This document shows, piece after piece, positions 1 through 6,865 of a stretch of DNA of 64,000 nt. Source of the stretch: Chryseobacterium indologenes (lineage in GTDB: Bacteria > Bacteroidota > Bacteroidia > Flavobacteriales > Weeksellaceae); assembly GCA_002439165.1 (NCBI GenBank), contig DJTE01000002.1, forward strand, positions 1 to 64,000, in the 5' to 3' direction. Each line of letters starts with the position of its first letter. Position 1 is the stretch's first letter. The position numbers and the translations under genes are program-made. The notes beneath the pieces were generated by a model. That model was not told where the DNA came from. It made no database searches and was given only the letters and a program-made list of their open reading frames with translations.

Positions 1-165
1 ATGGTTAAAACCCACGCTTCATCGAATCAACGCAGTTGATTCTACTCTTTGCTTCCTTAAAATCAGTATTGCCTATAAATAGGACTTTGCGTTAAAGAAA
101 AATTTCAACCCATCTATTCTTATTTTTCTCGCTGATCATGCAGATAAAGCAGATTTTTTGCTCTG
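1..165. repeat. Dispersed repeat, copy A1 (may begin before the window)
   Basis: This 165-base block recurs at 262-426 with only about two differences, a direct repeat with a period of 261. At 24-42 it holds a perfect palindrome, GAATCAAC-GCA-GTTGATTC. The reverse complement matches, in the same internal order, parts of the tandem array at 25656-26512: the run GATTCGATGAAG, the palindrome, TTAACGCAAAG and ATCTGCATGATC. This copy is a shorter version lacking about 190 bases of the array unit. No reading frame is evident, so it looks like a non-coding intergenic repeat. Confidence 0.85.
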
Positions 166-261
166 CTGGATTTTGTTTTGAAAAAAAATTAATGCAAAGA
201 TTATTTGAGAATGCTGATTTTGAGTGAACAAAGCTATGCGACTTCGTAGCTGATGAAGCTC

Positions 262-426
262 ATGGTTAAAACCCACGCTTCATCGAATCAACGCAGTTGA
301 TTCTACTCTTTGCTTCCTTAAAATCAGTATTGCCTATAAATAGGACTTTGCGTTAAAGAAAAATTTCAATCCATCTATTCTTATTTTTCTCGCTGATCAT
401 GCAGATCAAGCAGATTTTTTGCTCTG
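262..426. repeat. Dispersed repeat, copy A2
   Basis: Near-identical direct copy of 1-165 with the same palindrome. The 166-261 spacer contains a shorter fragment in the opposite orientation (about 186-222, with a TTAATGCAAAG-like run and a GCTGATTTT run), so the region is a mosaic of the same family. Bases 427-544 show nothing recognisable apart from AT-rich sequence. Confidence 0.85.
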
Positions 427-544
427 TTGAATTAACAGGATTTGTTGAAGACTAAATTTTCATGCTCTATTTTTTAACTGGCATCAATTTTTATTGAAAA
501 GGACCGGATATTCCTGAAAGAAAGGAAAATACATTGCCGGTTTT

Positions 545-574
545 TTGCCTGCTCTGATAATTTTTATACATTTG
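545..574 (+). promoter_or_regulatory. Promoter of the thiamin operon
   Basis: A -33 TTG at 545-547 and a -7 TACATTTG at 567-574 are separated by 19 bases, matching the Bacteroidota housekeeping promoter. The predicted transcript start falls near 580, just at the 5' edge of the TPP riboswitch, so the two signals support each other. Confidence 0.8.
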
Positions 575-577
575 TCC

Positions 578-655
578 TGCTTTAGGGGTATTCTGAGAAG
601 AATTGAGAGAGTCCCTTTGAACCTGATACGGCTTACACCGACGTAGGGAAAAGCA
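578..655 (+). promoter_or_regulatory. TPP riboswitch (THI element)
   Basis: The conserved THI-box elements appear in order: AGGGG at 584-588, CTGAGA at 593-598, CCCTTTGAACCTGAT at 613-627, then GTAGGGAAAAGC at 643-654 closing the fold. It sits in the leader of thiM between the predicted transcript start and the start codon, so it should lower expression of the salvage operon when thiamin pyrophosphate is plentiful. I did not identify a separate terminator or anti-terminator in the 70 bases before thiM, so control of translation is possible. Confidence 0.95.
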
Positions 656-723
656 AAAATACATGGTCCGCAGTGTATCTTTTGTCTGGATTCATCCTGA
701 AGCTGTTTTTTATTTTAATCTAA

Positions 724-1530
724 ATGATAACAATGGAAAGAATCCTTTGGGAACAGGTACAGCTAGTCAGACAAAAATCTCCTCTGGTTCACAACATTAC
801 CAATTATGTAGTGATGAACAATACAGCCAATGCCCTTTTGGCTGCCGGTGCTTCCCCTATTATGGCGCACGCCAAATCTGAAATCCGCGAAATGGTTAAC
901 ATCGCCCATTCCGTAGTTATTAATATCGGAACTCTTGATGAATACTGGACAGATTCTATGCTTACCGCTGCTGAAACAGCCCATTCCATGAACAAACCGT
1001 GGATTCTGGATCCTGTGGGAGCCGGAGCAACATCTTACAGGGATCAGGTTTTACAGCAGCTTTTACAATATCAGCCTTCCGTCATCCGGGGAAATGCGTC
1101 TGAAATCATTGCTCTTTCAAAAGCCAATATTTCGGCTACAAAGGGAGTAGACAGCACAGCACAAAGCAATGAAGCTGTTAATTCAGCAAAAATTCTCTCA
1201 GAACAATATGATACAACAGTCTGTATCTCCGGAAAAACGGATATTATTCTAAACGGGAAGCAAAAAGTCCTTATCAGTAACGGGCATCCGATGATGACTA
1301 AAGTAACGGGGCTGGGATGTTCCGCCACTGCATTAACGGGAGCATTTGCAGGAATTCAGGAAGACCGGATTATTGCCACAGCAGCGGCAATGGCATTACT
1401 CGGGATATCAGGGGAACTGGCTGTCCGGGAAAGTAAAGGTCCCGGAAGTCTTCAGGTTCATCTGCTTGACAAGCTATACAACATTACAGAAGAGGAGTTT
1501 TTCAGTCATATAAAAATTGAGCAGGAATGA
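724..1530 (+). CDS. thiM: Hydroxyethylthiazole kinase ThiM
   Basis: Phosphorylates 4-methyl-5-(2-hydroxyethyl)thiazole with ATP, the first step in salvaging the thiazole half of thiamin (cytosolic). The 268-residue length is usual for the family. Seen: N-A-S-E at 124-127, DPVGAGAT at 96-103, and the C-terminal GLGCSATA run at 196-203 that forms the kinase anion hole. It is the first gene behind the TPP riboswitch and overlaps thiE by four bases (ATGA), so translation is probably coupled. An alternative in-frame ATG at 733 would shorten it by three residues; no strong ribosome site separates the two, as is normal in this phylum. Confidence 0.95.
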   Translation: MITMERILWEQVQLVRQKSPLVHNITNYVVMNNTANALLAAGASPIMAHAKSEIREMVNIAHSVVINIGTLDEYWTDSMLTAAETAHSMNKPWILDPVGAGATSYRDQVLQQLLQYQPSVIRGNASEIIALSKANISATKGVDSTAQSNEAVNSAKILSEQYDTTVCISGKTDIILNGKQKVLISNGHPMMTKVTGLGCSATALTGAFAGIQEDRIIATAAAMALLGISGELAVRESKGPGSLQVHLLDKLYNITEEEFFSHIKIEQE

Positions 1531-2162
1531 GTTTTATTTCTTTTCCTTATCAGCTTTATCTGGTTATTTCCGAAGCAGACTGTGCCGGAAAAAATTTCAT
1601 TGAAGTGGCTGAACAGGCTATCCTCGGAGGTGTGGACATCATTCAGCTGAGAGAGAAAAACAGCAGTACTGTTTCATTTTTTCAGAAAGCACAGAAACTT
1701 AAAGAAATTACTGATAAATATAATATTCCGCTCATCATCAATGACAATATTGAAGTGGCCGAAAAGGTGAATGCTGCCGGAATTCATGTCGGCAACAGTG
1801 ATGCCTCACCTGTTTATCTGAGACAGCAGCCTCTTATAAAGGATAAAATGATCGGCTATTCTATTGAATATCTTTCGCAGCTTGACAATGAAGAGACTTC
1901 AGTCTCCGATTATTTAGGCATAAGCCCTGTTTTTAAAACCGATACCAAAACCGATACCATAACGGAATGGGGCCTGGAAGGAATATCACAGATCAGAAGT
2001 CTTACTGACAAACCATTGGTTGCCATCGGCAGTATTCATCTGGAAAATGCGGGAGAAGTTATAAGAGCAGGAGCCGACTGCATTGCCGTTGTTTCTGCGA
2101 TTTGCAGTGCTCACTATCCTCAAAAAGCCGCTTATGAATTAAAAAATGAAATTTTAAAATGA
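1527..2162 (+). CDS. thiE: Thiamin-phosphate synthase ThiE
   Basis: Joins hydroxymethylpyrimidine diphosphate to thiazole phosphate to give thiamin monophosphate, the point where the ThiM and ThiD products meet. The 211-residue TIM-barrel length is typical. Seen: QLREK at 40-44, the IHVGNSD run near 87 (family HxGxxD), and the phosphate-binding GISPVF-KTDTK loop near 130. ThiE normally has GPVFPT-TK, so the Ser after Gly is a small variation. The start overlaps the thiM stop and the stop overlaps the thiD start by four bases, which indicates one translationally coupled message. Confidence 0.93.
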   Translation: MSFISFPYQLYLVISEADCAGKNFIEVAEQAILGGVDIIQLREKNSSTVSFFQKAQKLKEITDKYNIPLIINDNIEVAEKVNAAGIHVGNSDASPVYLRQQPLIKDKMIGYSIEYLSQLDNEETSVSDYLGISPVFKTDTKTDTITEWGLEGISQIRSLTDKPLVAIGSIHLENAGEVIRAGADCIAVVSAICSAHYPQKAAYELKNEILK

Positions 2163-2992
2163 AAAAATATAAATACCCATCCGTACTGACGATCGCCGGA
2201 TTTGACGGAAGCGGTGGTGCCGGAATTCAGGCTGATATAAAAACCGCTTCTGCTCTGGGCTGCTTTTCCACATCGGTACTCACGGCATTACCGGTACAGA
2301 ATACGCAGGGAGTAAGAAAAATATACCCGGTTCCCGTGGAAGCGGTGGCAGACCAGATCGGAGCGATCCTTGATGATATTTTCCCCGATGCCATTAAAAT
2401 AGGAATGGTTCATACTCCGCAGCTGGTAGAAACCATTGTCTCGACTTTGGCTAAATATAAAAAAATACCCCTTGTATTTGATCCGGTTATGGTAGCGACA
2501 AGCGGACACCGTTTAATTGAAGAAGAAACCATTACCGCCATCACCGAAAAGCTTTTCCCTATGGCAGATGTTATCACTCCGAATATGGATGAAGCCGCAA
2601 TTCTGTCTGATATGCCTGTCCATACCGTTGAAGATCTATATGCAGCAGGAGAAAAGATCAAAAAACTGGGTTGTAAAAGCATTCTTCTCAAAGGCGGACA
2701 TCAGGAAACCTCAACGATCACCTCATTGTATTACGATGAAAATGAACAGTATCACTCTTTTGAAACTTTAAAGTTCAACACCAATAATACCCACGGTTCA
2801 GGCTGTACCCTGTCTTCTGCCATAGCAGCTTATCTTGCTCAGGGTAAAACATTGCATGAAGCTGTTTCTCTGGGACAGCAATATGTTTACCAGGCAATAG
2901 AAAACGGAAAAGACGTACAAACCGGCTTTGGAAACGGTCCGCTGAATCACTTTTTTAATCCTCAAAAACTTATCAAAAATGAAATGGTCTGA
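2159..2992 (+). CDS. thiD: Bifunctional HMP kinase / HMP-phosphate kinase ThiD
   Basis: Phosphorylates hydroxymethylpyrimidine twice to make the diphosphate used by ThiE. The protein is 277 residues with the ribokinase-like fold. Seen: the substrate-binding GSGGAGIQAD run at 17-26, DPVMVATSG at 108-116, and the anion-hole HGSGC at 212-216. It lies third in the riboswitch-controlled operon, overlapping thiE by four bases and tenA by fourteen. The ThiD call over a pyridoxal kinase rests on the GSGGAGIQAD signature and the neighbours. Confidence 0.93.
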   Translation: MKKYKYPSVLTIAGFDGSGGAGIQADIKTASALGCFSTSVLTALPVQNTQGVRKIYPVPVEAVADQIGAILDDIFPDAIKIGMVHTPQLVETIVSTLAKYKKIPLVFDPVMVATSGHRLIEEETITAITEKLFPMADVITPNMDEAAILSDMPVHTVEDLYAAGEKIKKLGCKSILLKGGHQETSTITSLYYDENEQYHSFETLKFNTNNTHGSGCTLSSAIAAYLAQGKTLHEAVSLGQQYVYQAIENGKDVQTGFGNGPLNHFFNPQKLIKNEMV

Positions 2993-3629
2993 ACAAACCT
3001 GGCAAACCATAGAAGAACGTTATCAGTCTATTCTGGACATGCCTTTTATTAAAGAATTATCAGACGGAAGCCTTCCTCAGGAAAAATTCCGTTTTTATAT
3101 GGCTCAGGATTCCTTATATCTTGAACACTTCGGGCGGACCCTATCGTTAATTGCAGCAAAAATCCAGGATATCCAGGATGTGCTGGCTTTTATGAGATTC
3201 GCTGAGAATGCTGTTGTGGTGGAAAATGCACTGCATGAATCGTATTTCGTGGACTTTGGTGTTACGGATAAGGGTACTTTACAGCCTGCCTGCCATCATT
3301 ACATCCATTTTCTGAGAAGCACTGCCGCCCTGGAAGCTGTGGAAGTTGCGGTTGCAGCTGTATTGCCGTGCTTCTGGATTTACAGGGAAGTCGGAAATTA
3401 TATTTTAAGCCGGCCAAAGACAGATCACAACCCTTATCAGAAGTGGATTGATACTTATGGCGGTGATGAATTTTCCGCAGCTGTGGATCATGCCATTGCC
3501 ATTTGTGACAGAGCCGCTGAAAACGGCACCGAAGAAATCCGGAAAAAAATGACGGAAGCATTTGTGATGTCTTCAAGGATGGAGTTTCATTTCTGGGAAG
3601 CCGCCTATGAATTAAAAATGTGGAAATAA
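2979..3629 (+). CDS. tenA: Aminopyrimidine aminohydrolase TenA (thiaminase II family)
   Basis: TenA hydrolyses formyl-aminopyrimidine or aminopyrimidine breakdown products of thiamin to hydroxymethylpyrimidine, which ThiD then phosphorylates. The 216-residue all-helical length fits. The likely nucleophile is Cys131 in the LPCFWIY run, and a C-terminal EFHFWEAAYE stretch carries the family glutamate. With ThiM, ThiE and ThiD it completes a salvage-only set; no de novo gene (thiC, thiG, thiH, thiS) is visible here. The start lies inside the thiD 3' end. Confidence 0.92.
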   Translation: MKWSEQTWQTIEERYQSILDMPFIKELSDGSLPQEKFRFYMAQDSLYLEHFGRTLSLIAAKIQDIQDVLAFMRFAENAVVVENALHESYFVDFGVTDKGTLQPACHHYIHFLRSTAALEAVEVAVAAVLPCFWIYREVGNYILSRPKTDHNPYQKWIDTYGGDEFSAAVDHAIAICDRAAENGTEEIRKKMTEAFVMSSRMEFHFWEAAYELKMWK

Positions 3630-3657
3630 ATCAGAGCTTATTCCTGATTACAAAGCA

Positions 3658-3691
3658 AACAGGTCCTTTTTCTGAGGACCTGTTCTGATAA
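3658..3691. terminator. Bidirectional terminator between tenA and the TonB receptor
   Basis: Perfect 9-base stem AACAGGTCC (3658-3666) with GGACCTGTT (3676-3684), in the gap between two convergent genes. The A-rich run on its left gives a U-tract for the minus-strand transcript, so it may work best in that direction. Confidence 0.65.
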
Positions 3692-3714
3692 TAATAGAAA
3701 GTGAAAAAAAAATA

Positions 3715-6477
3715 TTAAAAGTTGAAATTAAGTCTTGAAAACACATACCTCCCGTTCTGTCCGAACTGTGATGTGGAACGTGAATACACAAACTGATCAT
3801 TGTTGGTAGAAGCCGGAAGATTTCTGGTTGGGTAAATATCAAGCAGATTATTCACGCCTACCGTCAATCCTATATTTTTGGTAAACTGATATGCCAGTGA
3901 AAGATCCGTAATAATCTTTGCCGTAATCTGCTGGTGTTCGTTCGGATCCACCATTCCATCGCCATTGGCATCAATAATATCAGCTCCGGTTACCTTTCCG
4001 AAGTAGGTATTTCTAAGATAGAAGCTTGCATTTTTCCATGAAAGGGTATGTGATAAACCGGCTTTCACTCTTGGAACTGCTTCTTCCAGATATACTCTCG
4101 ATTTTTCAGAAAAATAAACCTTTTCAAGATTGGCAGACTGCAGTAATCCTGAAGAATGAATATCTCCCACTCTCCTTGTCTGGCTGAGATTTACGGCGAA
4201 ACTGTTATCCAGCTTCAGTCCTGAAACTCTCATATTATGGGCAATCACCACATCCACTCCTTTTGTTTCCGTATCTATGGCATTGGTAAAAAACTGCGCT
4301 CCGTTGATATTCTCGGCATCAAAAGCATCTTTTGCCGCTGCCGGTACGTCAGCTCTTAAAAACTGATCGGTAAGGATCACCCTGTTATTGATCTTCGTAA
4401 AATAACCGTCGGCTGTAAAAGATAAATTGACCGCCGGAATTCTGTAAGTAAATCCTACACTTGCCGATCTGGATGTTTCCTGCTTTAATTTTGGAATGCC
4501 CAGCAGTTCGGCAATTCTGGAATCGTTGCTGAATGTTCCCACTTCCAGAAGCTGGCCGTTCGTAAACAGAGTAGAAGTAACATTATAATAAATCTGATGA
4601 ATGGAAGGTGCCCTGAATCCCGTAGATCCGGCTAGCCTTACATTGAAATTGGGAGCTACTTTTATTCTTGAAGCCAGTTTATAATTAAAGGTAGATCCGA
4701 AATCCGAATAATTCTCATATCTCGCCGCAGCATCCACCAAAAGCCAGTTGGTAAAATTGAATTCCACATCGGCATAAGCTGCTACCGACTGTCTGTTTTT
4801 ATCCACCGCGTTAGCAGGCTTGAATCCTCCGAATACCTGGGACCCTCCCGGAAGTGCATTTCCAAAGAAATCCGTAGGTCTCGGACTGTTGTTGTTCCAT
4901 ATATTTCCGGAAACATCATAGGTTGCATAGGAAGCCTCCTCTCCTGCTGTCATTTTAAAATTTTCATAGCGGTGTTCTCCTCCGAAAGCGACATTAATTC
5001 CGTTCCAGATATCATATTTTTTAGAAAAATCCAGATTGACCGTATTCTGGGAAAATCTTAATCCTCCGGCATCAAAATCTCCTGGGGAACTGAATCTTAA
5101 CGAGGTGTTTCCCGTATTCCTGATGTTATAGGTAAATGAATTCTGCCCGAAGGTATTGCTCAGATCAATATGCCATCCGTTCCATGTCCCTTTGATTCCG
5201 GCCGCAAGTGAAAGATCCTGAATATCCGTTCCGATCTGCGGCAGATAACCGTCTGCATACAGCCCAGTAAACGTTCTGCTCTGGTTGGGCTTTCTGTAAA
5301 ATCCTCCGGAAACCCCATGTCTGATGCTGTATCCGCCGAATGAATATACCTTCCAGTTATCACTCACCGGAACTTCTATATTGGCAAAAAGCTGGTGATT
5401 GTTCAGTTTAGACTGCCCTACCTGCATATTGAAATCTTTTCTTGTCAGCCCTCTGTAAGCCAGTTCCTGATCGGTAACATCAAAATTCAGCAGAGACTGA
5501 AGCCCTTTCTGGATTACATTTCCCTGGGCATCCTTTATATCCTGAATAATCGATGTATTCTGAATGGCACTCTGCTGGGCTGCACTGAAGTATCCAATGC
5601 CCTGCGCATACTGGTGAATATAATCAACAAGCTGCTGAGAATTCGGGGTATTGCTGATATTACTGAATAAAGAGGAAAGATTCACTCCGTCATTCAGTGC
5701 GCGTTTTTCAATGGCATTATACGCATTGTAGATGGTACCGCTTTCTGCCCCCGCTCTGGATGTAGGGTCTCTGAACTGTGAAGACCATGTGATATTATAA
5801 AAGCCACCTTTACTTCCGATCTTATTTCCGTAGTTAAGATCAAGCTGAATATTCTGGCCGTCAAAATTCCCGGTATGGTCATTGGCTGTTGGCGTTAAAT
5901 TTCCGCCATAGCTTACCTGTCCGGTCAGTTTTCCGGTATCTTTTTTCAGTTCCAGGTTGATGACCCCGGCAATGGCATCTGAGCCGTACTGGGCGGAAGC
6001 TCCGTCTCTAAGCACTTCTATCCTGTTCAGGGCAAATGAAGGGATGGCATTAAGATCCGTTCCTACGGTTCCTCTGCCCGGTGTTCCGTTTACATTTACC
6101 AGTGCTGAAGTGTGCCTTCTTTTTCCGTTTACCAGGACCAAAACCTGATCAGGTCCCAATCCTCTCAGCTGTGCAGGATCCAGGTGATCCGTTCCGTCTG
6201 AGTTTGTCTGAATGGTAGACGTGAAAGACGGAGCCAGTGAGTTCAGGATCTGCCCAATACTTGATTGCGGAAGAACCACGGAAGACTCTTTGATATTGAA
6301 TACATCCACCGGAACCGGGCTGTCTGTTTTTGACCTTGCCCCTCCTCTTGAACCGAGAATTACAACTTCCTCTACTTTATTGGTTTTCAGACTGTCTTTT
6401 TCTTTTTCCTGCCCGGAAGCAAAACTTCCCAGAAAAAATAAGACAGAAGCTGATAAGATGGTATTTCTATTTTTCAT
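3715..6477 (-). CDS. TonB-dependent outer-membrane receptor
   Basis: 920-residue receptor that imports an unknown ligand through a gated barrel powered by TonB. The start at 6477 gives a clean signal peptide ending at about Ser-Gly-Gln; an upstream ATG at 6531 is rejected because the promoter lies between them. After the signal come a VVILGSRGG TonB-box-like stretch, the plug domain (about 30-160, with LRGLGPDQVLVLVNGKRR and the IEVLRDGASAQYGSDAIAGV run), then the barrel, ending in aromatic Phe (LNFNF) as expected for outer-membrane insertion. There is no N-terminal carboxypeptidase-like domain and no SusD neighbour, so it is not a SusC-type glycan importer. It may carry a siderophore, a cofactor or a metal complex. 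It is convergent with the thiamin operon and not under its riboswitch. Confidence 0.92.
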   Translation of the reverse strand: MKNRNTILSASVLFFLGSFASGQEKEKDSLKTNKVEEVVILGSRGGARSKTDSPVPVDVFNIKESSVVLPQSSIGQILNSLAPSFTSTIQTNSDGTDHLDPAQLRGLGPDQVLVLVNGKRRHTSALVNVNGTPGRGTVGTDLNAIPSFALNRIEVLRDGASAQYGSDAIAGVINLELKKDTGKLTGQVSYGGNLTPTANDHTGNFDGQNIQLDLNYGNKIGSKGGFYNITWSSQFRDPTSRAGAESGTIYNAYNAIEKRALNDGVNLSSLFSNISNTPNSQQLVDYIHQYAQGIGYFSAAQQSAIQNTSIIQDIKDAQGNVIQKGLQSLLNFDVTDQELAYRGLTRKDFNMQVGQSKLNNHQLFANIEVPVSDNWKVYSFGGYSIRHGVSGGFYRKPNQSRTFTGLYADGYLPQIGTDIQDLSLAAGIKGTWNGWHIDLSNTFGQNSFTYNIRNTGNTSLRFSSPGDFDAGGLRFSQNTVNLDFSKKYDIWNGINVAFGGEHRYENFKMTAGEEASYATYDVSGNIWNNNSPRPTDFFGNALPGGSQVFGGFKPANAVDKNRQSVAAYADVEFNFTNWLLVDAAARYENYSDFGSTFNYKLASRIKVAPNFNVRLAGSTGFRAPSIHQIYYNVTSTLFTNGQLLEVGTFSNDSRIAELLGIPKLKQETSRSASVGFTYRIPAVNLSFTADGYFTKINNRVILTDQFLRADVPAAAKDAFDAENINGAQFFTNAIDTETKGVDVVIAHNMRVSGLKLDNSFAVNLSQTRRVGDIHSSGLLQSANLEKVYFSEKSRVYLEEAVPRVKAGLSHTLSWKNASFYLRNTYFGKVTGADIIDANGDGMVDPNEHQQITAKIITDLSLAYQFTKNIGLTVGVNNLLDIYPTRNLPASTNNDQFVYSRSTSQFGQNGRYVFSRLNFNF

Positions 6478-6517
6478 ATCCTTTACATCAATTAATAGTT
6501 TATGTTTTTTTGAGTGG

Positions 6518-6547
6518 CAAATGTAAAGCAATTTTATTAGTCTACAA
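6518..6547 (-). promoter_or_regulatory. Promoter of the TonB receptor gene
   Basis: Minus-strand -7 TACATTTG at 6525-6518 and -33 TTG at 6547-6545 with 19 bases between them. It lies inside the extended reading frame, so it supports the start at 6477 with a leader of about 35 bases. No Fur-like or other operator was recognised. Confidence 0.7.
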
Positions 6548-6865
6548 AATTAATAGACTTTTGTTTTCTGAAAAGAGTGATAGTTTTTGTCTATGCGGAT
6601 GGAAGTTTGTAAGGTTTTATATTTGGAGTAAGGTTTTCACAGGTAAATTCCGGATTTTAGGTGGCAGATAGCAGGCTGAAGGTTACAGTTCGTATCTCAC
6701 ATCAGGAAACCTTTTTTTTAACCTCAATGTCTCTCATCTATCCATCTATTATCTATCTGTCTATTATCTATCTGTCTATTATCCCAACTCTCACTCTCAA
6801 CAACAAAAAAACGAACCCTGTTCCGGATCCGTTTTATGTTGAATTTCAGCTATCTTCTGAAGAAT
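6548..6865. other. Intergenic stretch with a TC-rich simple repeat
   Basis: No credible gene. Bases 6721-6783 are a pyrimidine-rich tract of CTAT/ATCT words, including ATGTCTCTCATCTATCC, that recurs inverted near 27002-27062 and loosely at 15796-15850. At 6806-6840 an imperfect hairpin with a U-run on the minus strand may terminate the helicase transcript. Frames at 6661-6879 and 6836-7108 consist of the repeat or oppose the helicase gene and were rejected. Confidence 0.6.

Noticed and set aside
3715..6477. Classing the TonB receptor as SusC or as a thiamin importer
   Set aside because: No SusD-like neighbour or SusC extension is present, and the gene has its own promoter on the other strand rather than the TPP riboswitch.
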